46,616 bases of DNA, taken from assembly GCA_030041515.1 (NCBI GenBank), contig JASHNS010000033.1, positions 1-46,616 on the forward strand, in the 5' to 3' direction. A program made the position numbers and the translations under genes. Origin of the DNA: Acidobacteriaceae bacterium (GTDB taxonomy: Bacteria; Acidobacteriota; Terriglobia; Terriglobales; Acidobacteriaceae). Below, in pieces: positions 1 through 8,920 of the stretch (position 1 is its first letter; every line of letters starts with the position of its first letter). A model generated the notes under the pieces. The model did no database searches and was not told where the DNA came from. It worked only from the letters and a program-made list of their open reading frames with translations.

Positions 1-471
1 CGAATGGGAATCCGGGTTTTTCTGGCGCAGCACGGCTACAAAATCGCCAGCGTGACCATGAATTTCGACGATTATGACTGGAACGGGCCGTACGCGCGCT
101 GCGTCGCGAAGCATGATGTGCAGGGCCTGAGCTGGCTGCAGACGAGCTATCTGCACGCGGCGGACGAGAACATCGGCTACTACCGGGCGATGTCGAAGCA
201 ACTGTATGGGCGCGACATCCGGTACGTGCTGCTGCTGCACATCGGCGCGTTCGACGCGCATATGCTGCCGCGGTTGCTGCGGCTGTATCGCGCGCGCGGA
301 TTCAGTTTCATCCCGCTGGAACAGGCGGAGCAGGATTCGTTCTACCAATACGACGTGAATCCGAAACTGGTGCCTGGACCGGACCTGCTGGAACAGGCGA
401 TGAAGGACAAGCATCTGCCGCTGCCGCAGAAGGCCGATTCCTTGCAGCAGCTCCAGGCGATTTGCCAGTAA
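1..471 (+). CDS. polysaccharide deacetylase-like protein (C-terminal part, 5' truncated)
   Basis: The reading frame is open from the first base of the window, so this is the 3' part of a gene whose start lies outside. About 156 residues are visible. The segment with NFDDYDWNGPYARC, a run with YYRAMSKQLYGRDIRYVLLLHIGAFDAHMLPRLL split by a loop, and the ending about serving 'F-IPLEQA' resemble the C-terminal half of NodB-fold polysaccharide deacetylases, which remove N- or O-acetyl groups from cell-surface polysaccharides. The metal-binding and catalytic NodB motifs would lie upstream and cannot be seen, so activity cannot be judged. The gene ends 19 bp before the convergent kinase gene. The family call is from remembered similarity and is moderately sure. 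Confidence 0.55.
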   Translation, partial: RMGIRVFLAQHGYKIASVTMNFDDYDWNGPYARCVAKHDVQGLSWLQTSYLHAADENIGYYRAMSKQLYGRDIRYVLLLHIGAFDAHMLPRLLRLYRARGFSFIPLEQAEQDSFYQYDVNPKLVPGPDLLEQAMKDKHLPLPQKADSLQQLQAICQ

Positions 472-490
472 GGATTACAGACAAGAGGCC

Positions 491-2131
491 TTAATGGCCG
501 GGCGTTGCGCCATGCGCGAGCCAGCCGGCCAGCAGGGCGTGGACCTGATCGTTGGTCATGCCGGAGATTTCGAAGCGCCAGCGCTTCCCGTTCGTTCCCA
601 CGACGGTATTGCCTTCGATGGCGCGGATGTCAGCCCGGCGGAGCGAAACCGAGTCGCCGCTCGCCGTGTAAACGAACGCGGTTGCGCTGAGCCTGAGCGT
701 GCCCGTGGTTGAACGTCCGAAAAAGCGGACATGACGTGTGGCATATGCGGGCACGGGCGCAGGCGCAGGTTTGGGAGCGGACGGGGCGACGGGCACTGCT
801 GCAGGGCGAATCGCCGGGGCCGGCGCCGCAACGGGCTGCACTACGGAAGGCTGCGCCGCACGCCCGGGAGTTCCGGCAATACTCGTGTGGCGGGCGACGG
901 ATCGCGGTGCAGCCGGCGCCCGCGCGATCGCGGCCGAAGGTTTGGCGACTGGAGTTGCCGGCGGCGCGACCGCGACTGGAGCGGGCGCGATGGGTTTGGC
1001 CGGGACGGGCGCGGGAGCAACGACGGCGTCCACGGCGTGGGTCCTGCGGATGTGACGGATCACGCCAAAAGCGAGGACGATGATGGCTGCCGCGAGGCCT
1101 GCCAGCCGGACCAACTGCGCGAGAGGCAGACGGCGGCTGGCCGGAGAGCGCGGCGCCGCAGCCGACTGCGAGGCTGCGGTGGCGGTGGTGACCTTCGCCG
1201 CGGAATCCGCGCGCGTCATGCCGGGGTAGGAGCGGGCTGTGGGCGGGGCGGCGGGGACAGCTGCGATTCGAGAAGCGGAAGAGCCCCGCTGCAGGCGGCG
1301 CAGATCGGCACGTAAATCCGCCGCCGACTGATAGCGCATCTCGCGGTCCTTCTCGAGGGCCTTGCTCAGGATATTTTCGAATGCCGGCGGCAATTCATGG
1401 TTGAGCGAGATCGGCGCGACAGGGACGTAATTCAGCAGCTTGTCAAACACCACCGCGGAGGTCGTTCCCTCAAAGGGATGCCTGCCCGTTGCCATCTCGT
1501 AGAGCACAACGCCGAGGGAGAAGATATCGCTGCGGGCGTCGAGGGTTTCGCCTCGAGCCTGCTCCGGGGACATATACGCAATGGTCCCAAGAGTACTGCC
1601 CGGGCTGGTGAGCATGCGGCCCGCATCGGTAGAATCCGCTTCTCCTGCGGCTTCCAGGCGAGCCAGTCCAAAATCGAGGATCTTGGTCTGGCCGGAGCCG
1701 GTGACAAAAATGTTGGAGGGTTTCATGTCCCGATGCAGAATGCCGCGACGGTGCGCGGCGTCGAGAGCGTCGGCGAGCTGGACGCCCAGCTCGAGCAGGC
1801 GAGGCAGTGGCACAGCGTGGCCGCCGTAGGTGCGGTCAAGAGTCTGGCCTTCCAGCAATTCCATTACCAGGAAAGGCTGGGATTCGCTGTCGTTCATGTC
1901 ATGAATCGTGCAGATGCCCGGGTGGTTGAGTGCTGAAGCGGTGCGAGCCTCGCGCCAGAATCGCTCGATCGCGATCGGATCCGCTTCCGATTTCGCGGAG
2001 ATCAGCTTGAGCGCGACGCGACGCCCGAGCTTGAGGTCCTCGGCTTCGTAGACGACACCCATGCCCCCTGCGCCCAGAGGGCGAAGGATCCTGTAATGTC
2101 CCAGGGTGGTTCCAGGCTGTGGTGGCTGCAC
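491..2131 (-). CDS. membrane-anchored serine/threonine protein kinase
   Basis: Eukaryote-type (Hanks) kinase, 546 aa from a GTG start. The glycine-rich loop lies around residues 20-27 (GAGGMGVVYEA), the ATP lysine is K42 (VALK), the catalytic loop is HRDMKPSN with D135, the metal-binding DFG is at 153-155 and the SPEQ motif at 188-191. After the kinase domain (to about 285) comes a Pro/Ala-rich linker, one transmembrane helix near 338-358, a second Pro/Ala-rich stretch and a C-terminal domain of about 75 residues, expected outside the membrane. It probably phosphorylates cytoplasmic proteins in response to an envelope cue; substrate unknown. The frame is open far upstream, but the kinase domain begins right after this GTG, so longer starts are unlikely. 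It is divergent from the molybdenum hydroxylase genes with a gap of about 150 bp. Confidence 0.9.
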   Translation of the reverse strand: MQPPQPGTTLGHYRILRPLGAGGMGVVYEAEDLKLGRRVALKLISAKSEADPIAIERFWREARTASALNHPGICTIHDMNDSESQPFLVMELLEGQTLDRTYGGHAVPLPRLLELGVQLADALDAAHRRGILHRDMKPSNIFVTGSGQTKILDFGLARLEAAGEADSTDAGRMLTSPGSTLGTIAYMSPEQARGETLDARSDIFSLGVVLYEMATGRHPFEGTTSAVVFDKLLNYVPVAPISLNHELPPAFENILSKALEKDREMRYQSAADLRADLRRLQRGSSASRIAAVPAAPPTARSYPGMTRADSAAKVTTATAASQSAAAPRSPASRRLPLAQLVRLAGLAAAIIVLAFGVIRHIRRTHAVDAVVAPAPVPAKPIAPAPVAVAPPATPVAKPSAAIARAPAAPRSVARHTSIAGTPGRAAQPSVVQPVAAPAPAIRPAAVPVAPSAPKPAPAPVPAYATRHVRFFGRSTTGTLRLSATAFVYTASGDSVSLRRADIRAIEGNTVVGTNGKRWRFEISGMTNDQVHALLAGWLAHGATPGH

Positions 2132-2284
2132 CCCAACACTATGCAGTCCCCGGAGAAAACTACGCAAGAGTAACGGAAGAGTCAGCGACAGAAACAGCGG
2201 CGCCAGGCGGGGTGATCGGGGCCGGGAGTATTCTGCACGCTGGAGGCGATCCGTGGCCTCGAGATTCCCCCTGGGGATTCGCTC

Positions 2285-2773
2285 ATGGCTGAATTCACGC
2301 TGAAGGTGAACGGCTCGGAACACAGGGTAAACGCGGGCAGCGAGGAGAGCCTGCTGAGCGTCCTGCGGGATCGGCTGCAACTGACGGGGACAAAATACGG
2401 CTGCGGTGAAGGCCAGTGCGGCGCCTGCACCGTGCTGCTGGATGGGCAACCGGCGCTGGCGTGCATCACTCTGGCGTCCGGTGCGGCCGGCCAGAAGATC
2501 ACGACGATCGAAGGCCTGGAGCGGAACGGAGAGCTCTGCCACGTGCAGCAGGCCTTTCTCCATGAGGGTGCATTTCAGTGCGCGTATTGCACCTCGGGGA
2601 TGATCATGGCCGCGACCGGACTGCTCCACGCGCACCCGCACCCGAGCGAGGAGCAGATTCTGCAGGCGATGAACGGCAACATCTGCCGCTGCGGGACGTA
2701 TCCGCGGATCCTGGCGGCGATTCATCGCGCCGCACAGGCCGCGCCGACGGAGGCCGACGATGCCCGCGCGTGA
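2285..2773 (+). CDS. [2Fe-2S] subunit of a molybdenum hydroxylase (IorA/CoxS type)
   Basis: Small electron-transfer subunit of a xanthine-dehydrogenase-family enzyme, 162 aa, the usual length. The plant-type ferredoxin cluster has C40, C45, C48 and C60. The second, helical [2Fe-2S] domain has C99, C102, C134 and C136 in CAYCTSG and NICRCGTYP. It passes electrons from the molybdopterin subunit encoded next, whose start lies inside this gene (14 bp overlap, so translation is probably coupled). No FAD subunit gene is adjacent. That matches the two-subunit isoquinoline 1-oxidoreductase/aldehyde dehydrogenase type rather than the three-subunit CO or xanthine dehydrogenases. The physiological substrate cannot be read from the sequence. 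Confidence 0.92.
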   Translation: MAEFTLKVNGSEHRVNAGSEESLLSVLRDRLQLTGTKYGCGEGQCGACTVLLDGQPALACITLASGAAGQKITTIEGLERNGELCHVQQAFLHEGAFQCAYCTSGMIMAATGLLHAHPHPSEEQILQAMNGNICRCGTYPRILAAIHRAAQAAPTEADDARA

Positions 2774-4892
2774 GTTGCAGGACGGGTTTGCGACTGAAGC
2801 CGCGCAGCACGATGTCCCGCGGCAGCTGCGTGCGTTCGCCCTGGATCGGCGGGACTTTCTCAGGCTGTGCGGCGGTGGACTGCTGGTTTGCCTTGCTGGT
2901 GAGCCGTCGCTTGCGCAGGAATCCGGCGGGGGGTGGGGACGGCATCCGCTTCCGGAGCAGATCAGCGCGTGGCTCTTCATCGATGCGCACGGGAAGGTGA
3001 CGGTCTACACGGGGAAAGTGGAAGTGGGGCAGAACATTCGGACGTCGCTGGCACAGTCGGTGGCAGAGGAGCTGCGGGTGGCGTTCGACACGATCACGAT
3101 GGTGATGGGCGACACCGATCTGGTGCCGTGGGATGCAGGGACGTTCGGCAGCCGCACTACGCCGACCATGGGCCCCCAGCTGCGGAAGATGGCGGCTGCG
3201 GCGCGCAGTCTGCTCGTGGAGAAAGCGGCGCAACAGTGGAAGGTTGATCCCGCGACGCTGGTTGCAGCGAATGGGAACGTGACGAACCCGGCCGCTGCGC
3301 AGACGTTGAGCTACGGCGCGCTGACTCAGGGAGAGAAGCTGACGGCGACCGTGGACGGTGAGCTTCCGCTGACGCCGGCGACCGAGTGGAAGATTGCCGG
3401 AACTCCGGTGCCGAAGGCCGACGGACGCGATTTCGTCACCGGACGGCACAAATACCCGTCGGACATTGTGCGTCCGGGCATGCTGTACGGCAAGGTGGTG
3501 CGGCCTTCGGGCTTTCGGGCGACGCTGGTTTCCGTGGACACGAGCGCGGCGGAGAAGATGCCGGGCGTGCAGGTTGTGCGCGATGGGGATTTTATTGGAG
3601 TGGTCGCGCCGGACGGGTGGACGGCGGAGAAGGCTGCTGCGGCCATTGAGGCGAAATGGGCGGTGCCGGCGCAGATCAGCAACACAGAACTCTTCGCGGA
3701 CCTGAAGAAGCGCGCCGAGGGCGGGGCTGCGGCGGGCGGCGATATGGAGCAGGCGCTCGCGGGGGCCGAGATGAAGATGGACGCGGAATACACCATCGCG
3801 TATATCCAGCATGCCCCGCTGGAGCCGCGCGCGGCGGTGGCGGAGTGGGATGGTACGCACCTGACCGTGTGGACGGGCACCCAGCGGCCTTTTGGCGTCC
3901 GCGACGAGCTGGCGCAGGCCTTCCGTCTGCCGGGGAACCAGGTACGCGTACTGATGCCGGACATGGGTAGTGGCTACGGGGGCAAGCATTCGGGCGAATG
4001 CGCGGTAGAATGCGCGCGGCTCGCGAAGGCCGCGGGCAAGCCGGTGAAGCTCGTGTGGACGCGCGAGGAGGAATTCACCTGGGCCTATTTCCGGCCTGCC
4101 GGCGTCATCTCCATTCGCAGCGGCGTCCGGCATGACGGGACGCTTATTGCCTGGGCGCAGACGAACATCAACTCCGGACCATCCGGCATCGACACGCCAT
4201 ACAACGTGACGGCGAAGGCGGGCGACTTCCGCGAGGTGGAGGATCCGCCTCTGCGCCAGGGGTCGTACCGCGCCCTGGCCGCGACGGCGAACCACTTTGC
4301 GCGGGAAAGCCACATGGACGATCTGGCGCACGCGGTGAACATGGACCCGCTGGAATTCCGGCTGAAGAATCTCACGGATGCGCGGCTGCGCGCCGTCTTG
4401 CAGGCGGCGGCGCAACGTTTTGGATGGGGCAGGCAGGCTTCATCCCCGCAACGCGGATTTGGGATGGCCTGCGGCACGGACAAAGGCGGCTATGTGGCGG
4501 CCTGCGCGGAAGTGGAGATCGATGCTGCGAGGAAGGTGCGGGTTCGCCGCGTGGTGCAGGCGTGGGAATCGGGCGCGATCGTAAATCCCGACGGGCTGCG
4601 TAACCAGACGATGGGCGCAATTGTGCAGGCGATGGGCGGCGGGTTGTTTGAGGAGATCCGGTTTGCCAGCGGCAAGATCCTGAATCCGCTGTTCTCGGAA
4701 TACCGCGTGCCGCGATTCCGCGATACGCCGGAGATCGAAGTCGTTCTTCTCGACCGGAAGGATATTCCTTCAGCCGGAGCGGGCGAGATTGGGATTGTCG
4801 CGCTGGCGCCGGCTGTCGGGAATGCGATTTTCGCGGCGACCGGCGAGCGGCTGCGCGCGATGCCGATGGCCGCGGGGAAGTTCAGAGCGTAG
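2760..4892 (+). CDS. molybdopterin-binding catalytic subunit of a molybdenum hydroxylase (IorB type, Tat-exported)
   Basis: Large catalytic subunit, 710 aa. The N terminus carries a twin-arginine signal (DRRDFLRLCGG at about 29-39, followed by a hydrophobic stretch), so the complex should be exported folded to the periplasm. The small subunit has no signal and would be carried along. Molybdenum-cofactor motifs are recognisable: GSGYGGKHSGE near 400, QGSYRALAATANHFARES, and the near-C-terminal AGAGEIG, in which E676 corresponds to the catalytic glutamate. It hydroxylates an aldehyde or N-heterocycle using water as oxygen donor. It overlaps the small subunit by 14 bp and ends 7 bp before the convergent hypothetical gene. 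The Tat-bearing single-polypeptide layout is typical of the IorB group; the substrate is unknown. Confidence 0.9.
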   Translation: MPARELQDGFATEAAQHDVPRQLRAFALDRRDFLRLCGGGLLVCLAGEPSLAQESGGGWGRHPLPEQISAWLFIDAHGKVTVYTGKVEVGQNIRTSLAQSVAEELRVAFDTITMVMGDTDLVPWDAGTFGSRTTPTMGPQLRKMAAAARSLLVEKAAQQWKVDPATLVAANGNVTNPAAAQTLSYGALTQGEKLTATVDGELPLTPATEWKIAGTPVPKADGRDFVTGRHKYPSDIVRPGMLYGKVVRPSGFRATLVSVDTSAAEKMPGVQVVRDGDFIGVVAPDGWTAEKAAAAIEAKWAVPAQISNTELFADLKKRAEGGAAAGGDMEQALAGAEMKMDAEYTIAYIQHAPLEPRAAVAEWDGTHLTVWTGTQRPFGVRDELAQAFRLPGNQVRVLMPDMGSGYGGKHSGECAVECARLAKAAGKPVKLVWTREEEFTWAYFRPAGVISIRSGVRHDGTLIAWAQTNINSGPSGIDTPYNVTAKAGDFREVEDPPLRQGSYRALAATANHFARESHMDDLAHAVNMDPLEFRLKNLTDARLRAVLQAAAQRFGWGRQASSPQRGFGMACGTDKGGYVAACAEVEIDAARKVRVRRVVQAWESGAIVNPDGLRNQTMGAIVQAMGGGLFEEIRFASGKILNPLFSEYRVPRFRDTPEIEVVLLDRKDIPSAGAGEIGIVALAPAVGNAIFAATGERLRAMPMAAGKFRA

Positions 4893-4899
4893 CGATGGG

Positions 4900-5580
4900 T
4901 CAGTGCTGCGTGGGCAGGATCTTGTCAAAGGGAATCTGGAAAAAGAAGAGATCCCGGCCGTCCGCGTTGTGCAGCCTGCTGAGCGTGAGGCTGGCGCCGC
5001 GCAGCGGATCGGGGCCGAGCCCGTTGATGTCGTAAAAAAGATAGCCGGCACGCGTAGTATGAGGTTCCACGGCGAGCGCGGCGTACTCGAATTCGTCAAA
5101 GTCCGATTCGACTTTACCCGTCTTGCTCTTGCTGTGCGTGTGGAGCTTGATCGGGCCCACGGGGATGGTGTGCCCCTGGTTGGGACCGGGATAGCCGATG
5201 CGGCGCTCTACGTCCTCGGGCTCGGCAGCCTGAATGCGAACCCCGGAGGAATCGACGAAGAGGATGCGCGCGTCAGAGAGCGAGATGGGGCGATCGCCGA
5301 AGTTGGTGATGATCACGCGGATGGGAATGAAGCCGTAGCGGAGGTAATCGACTTTGAAGAACCTGCAGTCGTCGCGGCTGAGGCAGGGAACGGCGGCGAC
5401 GGCGACCTGCTCTTTCTGGTGGTAATCGACGGCGAGATACGAGGTGGCGGATTTTGCGGGGGGCGGCCCGTGATCGGCGGCAAAGGCGGGCGCGGCTGCG
5501 CAGGCCGCGACGGCGAACCACGTGAGCATCCGCCTGGAATGGCGCGGTGACAGCGGAGCGAACAGCGGCCGGGAACGCAT
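4900..5580 (-). CDS. hypothetical secreted protein
   Basis: Protein of 226 aa that I do not recognise. It starts MRSRPLFAPLSPRHSRRM, then a hydrophobic segment ending AAAPAFA-AD, a good Sec signal with cleavage after AFA. The mature part contains a short Cys pair (PCLSRDDCRFF) and beta-rich segments such as RYGFIPIRVIITNFGDRPISL, which suggest an immunoglobulin-like or DUF4352-like fold. The start was chosen because a GAGG lies 12 bases upstream; an in-frame ATG four codons earlier (base 5592) is an alternative. The gene is convergent with the molybdenum hydroxylase and divergent from waaA. Confidence 0.75.
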   Translation of the reverse strand: MRSRPLFAPLSPRHSRRMLTWFAVAACAAAPAFAADHGPPPAKSATSYLAVDYHQKEQVAVAAVPCLSRDDCRFFKVDYLRYGFIPIRVIITNFGDRPISLSDARILFVDSSGVRIQAAEPEDVERRIGYPGPNQGHTIPVGPIKLHTHSKSKTGKVESDFDEFEYAALAVEPHTTRAGYLFYDINGLGPDPLRGASLTLSRLHNADGRDLFFFQIPFDKILPTQH

Positions 5581-5631
5581 CACGATTATCATCCTCGCAT
5601 AGGACTTTGATTTCAGGAACTTCGTGAGCGG

Positions 5632-6894
5632 ATGCTGATCGGATACAGCCTGGCGCTGCTGCTGGCTCTGGTGTTGGGTGCGCCCTGGTGGCTGCTGCGG
5701 ATGGCCACCAGCGGAAAATATCGCGAAGGCCTGGGGGAGCGTCTGGGGCTCGTGCCGACGCGCGTCCGCAGGTGGCTGAATGGCGCGCCGGTCATATGGA
5801 TTCATGCGGTTTCCGTGGGCGAGGTGCTGGCGGCGAGCCGGCTGATCGAAGAGCTGACGCAGCGCCTGCCGGAGTGGCAGATCGTCCTCTCGACCACGAC
5901 CCGGACCGGGCAAAAGCTGGCGCGGGAGCGCTTTGGCGAGAACCGGGTTTTTTACTTTCCTCTGGATTTTGCTTTTGCAGTCCGGGCGTGGCTGCGCGTC
6001 CTGCGGCCACGGCTCCTGATTTTGGCGGAGACGGAGTTCTGGCCGCGCATGCTGGCTGAGTGCCGGCGCGCAGACGTACTGGTGGCGGTGGTGAACGCGC
6101 GGATTTCCGACCGGTCGTGGCCTCGCTACCGGCGCCTGAGGAGGCTTTGGCAGCCGCTGCTCATTGGCCTGGCCGCCGTGCAGGCACAATCGGAGCTGGA
6201 TGCGGAGCGGCTGCGAGCGCTGGGCGTGCACAACGTTCAGGTGGGCGGGAATTTGAAGTTTGACGTGCGCGCCACCCGGCCGGCCGCGGTGACAGAACGG
6301 CTGCGAGAGTTCTTGCCGGGGAGCCTCGGCGTGCTGGTTTGCGGATCGACGCTGGCGGGCGAGGAGGAAATGCTGCTGGAGGCTGTGCCGGAAGGCGTCG
6401 TGACCATCCTGGCGCCGCGCCACCCCGAGCGCTTTGCCGACGTTGCGCAGCTGCTGCGGCGTCGCGGCGAGCGGTGGGTTCGGCGCACGGAGTGGATGCA
6501 GGCTCCGGCCACGCTGGAGCCCGGCACCGTCTTTCTGCTCGATTCGGTGGGCGAGCTGGCCAGCGTCTACTCGCTGGCTGACGTTGCGTTTGTTGGTGGC
6601 AGCCTGGTACCGGCCGGTGGACACAATCCCCTGGAGCCGGCGCAATTCGGCATTCCCGTACTGATGGGCGAGAGCTTCGAGAATTTTCGCGGCATCGTGG
6701 AGGCGTTGCGCGCAGGGGAGGCGATCCGGATCGTGCGGCGGGACGAACTTGGGGCGGTTTTGGCTGCGGCTCTGGACGATCGGGCCGGGGCGCGCGCGAT
6801 GGGCAGGCGTGGTCTGGAGGTTTTCGAGAGGGAAGCAGGCGCAACAGCGCGAGCCATGGCGGCGATTCTGGAACTGCTGGCGGTGCGGGCATGA
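5632..6894 (+). CDS. waaA: 3-deoxy-D-manno-octulosonic acid (Kdo) transferase
   Basis: Inner-membrane glycosyltransferase (GT30) that adds Kdo from CMP-Kdo to the lipid A precursor. At 420 aa it has normal length. The N-terminal helix (residues 3-23) is the membrane anchor. The conserved HAVSVGEV has the catalytic-base glutamate E64, and LAETEFWPRM (131-140) is the family signature. The C-terminal half has the nucleotide-sugar motif around GGSLVPAGGHNPLEPAQFG. It is the first gene of a tight operon: its last codons overlap the lpxK start as ATGA. The kdsB gene that makes the CMP-Kdo donor lies about 25 kb away in the same window. Confidence 0.96.
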   Translation: MLIGYSLALLLALVLGAPWWLLRMATSGKYREGLGERLGLVPTRVRRWLNGAPVIWIHAVSVGEVLAASRLIEELTQRLPEWQIVLSTTTRTGQKLARERFGENRVFYFPLDFAFAVRAWLRVLRPRLLILAETEFWPRMLAECRRADVLVAVVNARISDRSWPRYRRLRRLWQPLLIGLAAVQAQSELDAERLRALGVHNVQVGGNLKFDVRATRPAAVTERLREFLPGSLGVLVCGSTLAGEEEMLLEAVPEGVVTILAPRHPERFADVAQLLRRRGERWVRRTEWMQAPATLEPGTVFLLDSVGELASVYSLADVAFVGGSLVPAGGHNPLEPAQFGIPVLMGESFENFRGIVEALRAGEAIRIVRRDELGAVLAAALDDRAGARAMGRRGLEVFEREAGATARAMAAILELLAVRA

Positions 6895-7865
6895 ACCGCG
6901 CGCTGCTGCCGCTGACGCCACTCTATGCCGCGGCCGTAGCGGCGAAGAACCTGGCCTACGGCCGAAAATGGGCACCCGTCGACCGGCTGCGTTGCCCGGT
7001 CGTGAGTGTCGGCAATCTTTCTGTCGGCGGCTCAGGCAAGACGCCGCTGACCCTCCGGCTGGCGGAGTTGCTGCGCGATCAGGGCGTGGCCGTCGACGTG
7101 CTCTCGCGCGGATACGGGCGGCAATCGGAAGCGACAGCGAAGGTAGATCCCGGCGGCTCCGCGGAGATCTTCGGCGACGAGCCGCTGCTGATCGCGCGCG
7201 CGGGAATTCCGGCATTTGTTGGCGACAGCCGCTACGAAGCGGGTTTGGTGGCGGAAAAGGAAACGGCGCGGGTGCATCTGCTGGATGACGGCTTCCAGCA
7301 TCGTCAGCTTGCGCGGGATGTGGATGTTGTCGTTCTGCATCGCACCGACTTTGCGGAGCACCTGCTGCCCGCAGGGCGATTACGCGAGAACTTCGGCGCA
7401 CTGCGTCGGGCGCACCTGATCGCGATGCGCGAAGAAGACCGCGAGCTCGAGCCTGAGCTGCGGCATCGCGGCTGCGATTTGCCCATCTGGTGGATGCGCA
7501 GGACCGTCGAATGGCCTGAAGCGAGCCGAGCTCTGGTCTTCTGCGCGATCGCCAGACCCAACGAGTTCTTCGAGGAGCTGCGCCGGCAGGGCTGCGATGT
7601 GCTGGAGACGCGCGCGTGGCGGGATCATCACGTGTATACGGCCGGCGACCTCGCTGAGCTGGCTGTGCTGTCGCAGCGGTACGGAGCGGAGACGCTGCTG
7701 ACCACCGAAAAGGATTTCGTTCGCCTGCGGCCGGAGCAGAGGCAGCAACTCGAAGCCGCGGCGCCGTTGCGGACGGCAAAACTGACGCTGCGGCTGGCCG
7801 ACGAACCAGCAGCGGTGGGGTCGCTGATGGCGCGGCTGGGCGCAGCCATCCCCATGAGAAAATAA
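6891..7865 (+). CDS. lpxK: tetraacyldisaccharide 4'-kinase
   Basis: Phosphorylates the 4' position of the tetraacyl disaccharide to give lipid IVA, using ATP at the inner membrane. It is 324 aa, normal for the family. The Walker A loop is VGNLSVGGSGKTP (about 40-52) and the lipid/ATP-handling motif LDDGFQHR (131-138) carries the conserved Asp pair. The start overlaps the waaA stop by 4 bp (ATGA), so translation is coupled. Biochemically LpxK acts just before WaaA, which fits the pairing. Confidence 0.96.
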   Translation: MNRALLPLTPLYAAAVAAKNLAYGRKWAPVDRLRCPVVSVGNLSVGGSGKTPLTLRLAELLRDQGVAVDVLSRGYGRQSEATAKVDPGGSAEIFGDEPLLIARAGIPAFVGDSRYEAGLVAEKETARVHLLDDGFQHRQLARDVDVVVLHRTDFAEHLLPAGRLRENFGALRRAHLIAMREEDRELEPELRHRGCDLPIWWMRRTVEWPEASRALVFCAIARPNEFFEELRRQGCDVLETRAWRDHHVYTAGDLAELAVLSQRYGAETLLTTEKDFVRLRPEQRQQLEAAAPLRTAKLTLRLADEPAAVGSLMARLGAAIPMRK

Positions 7866-7870
7866 GGAGA

Positions 7871-8920
7871 TTGGGCACAACAGCAAAGCCTCTGCGTCTG
7901 CTCGTCGTGCGGCTGGGAGCGATGGGCGACATCCTCCACTCATTGCCCGCGGTGACCGCTCTGCGCCAGGCTCATCCTGAATGGTTCATCGGCTGGGCGA
8001 TTGAGCCGCAGTGGCGTGGGCTGTTTTGCGCGAACGGCTGCGAGCCGCGCACTCCGGGCATGCCGCTCGTGGATCAGCTGCACCTGGTTCCGGCCAAACA
8101 GTGGGCACGCCGGCCGCTGAGTCCCGCCACGTGGAAGGACATGGCGCGCGTTCGCCGCGAAGTCCGCGCGACGCATTACGACGTTGCTGTGGAGTTGCAG
8201 GGAGCAGTGCGGGCAGCGGTGGTGGCGCGATGGGCGAGAACCGGCCGGATTGTGGGCGAAGAAGAACCGCGTGAGCGGATCGCGCGCTGGATGTTCAACG
8301 AGCGCGTGACGACGCGGGGCGCGCATGTGATCGAACAATCTGTGGAAGTGGCCAATGCCATCGCAGGCGACCATTTGCCGATTCCGCTGCCGCTTCTGCC
8401 GCGGGATCCGGCCGCAGATGCGCGGGCCGCGGAATTGCCGCAGCCACTGGTGCTGCTGAGCCCGGGTGCGGGATGGGGCGCGAAGCGATGGCCGCCGGAA
8501 CGGTACGGCGAAGTTGCGCGCCGGCTGGCCATGGAGGGATACAAAGTCGTGGTGAACTGCGGACCCTCGGAGGAGGACCTGGCACGGCGAATCGAAGAGG
8601 GCAGCGGAGGCGCAGCCACGGTACTGGCGCTGGAGATGGCAGAACTGATCGCCGTCACACGGTGCGCGCGCCTGGTGGTTGCCGGCGACACGGGGCCGCT
8701 GCACCTGGCCTCTGCGCTGGGCAAGCCGGTGGTGGCGATCTTCGGGCCCACGGACCCGGCGCGCAATGGACCCTTCCATTGCTCCAGCCGCGTGCTGCGG
8801 CATCCGGAGAGCGTGCGCGACCACACGCGCCGCAGCGAGCCGGAAGCCGGACTGCTGACCATCACGGCCGAGGATGTGACGGCGGCTGCCCTGGATCTTC
8901 TGCGGGAGACGCGCTCGTGA
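7871..8920 (+). CDS. heptosyltransferase-type glycosyltransferase (GT9)
   Basis: GT9 family, 349 aa, expected to add ADP-heptose or a related sugar to the LPS inner core. The N terminus has LLVVRLGAMGDILHSLPAV, the classic GT9 opening. The C-terminal half has LSPGAGWGAKRWPPERY, then AGDTGPLHLASALGKPVVAIFGPTDP, which contacts the sugar nucleotide. The start is a problem: no ATG exists in frame before the conserved opening, and the best candidate is TTG at 7871, only one base after AAGGAG. An unusually close SD or a non-standard start further in is possible. It follows lpxK by 5 bp. Confidence 0.88.
   Translation: MGTTAKPLRLLVVRLGAMGDILHSLPAVTALRQAHPEWFIGWAIEPQWRGLFCANGCEPRTPGMPLVDQLHLVPAKQWARRPLSPATWKDMARVRREVRATHYDVAVELQGAVRAAVVARWARTGRIVGEEEPRERIARWMFNERVTTRGAHVIEQSVEVANAIAGDHLPIPLPLLPRDPAADARAAELPQPLVLLSPGAGWGAKRWPPERYGEVARRLAMEGYKVVVNCGPSEEDLARRIEEGSGGAATVLALEMAELIAVTRCARLVVAGDTGPLHLASALGKPVVAIFGPTDPARNGPFHCSSRVLRHPESVRDHTRRSEPEAGLLTITAEDVTAAALDLLRETRS

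Noticed and set aside
2132-2980. Upstream extension of the kinase reading frame toward 2980
   Set aside because: It runs antisense through the [2Fe-2S] subunit gene, shows Arg-rich shadow-frame composition and no conserved sequence before the kinase domain.
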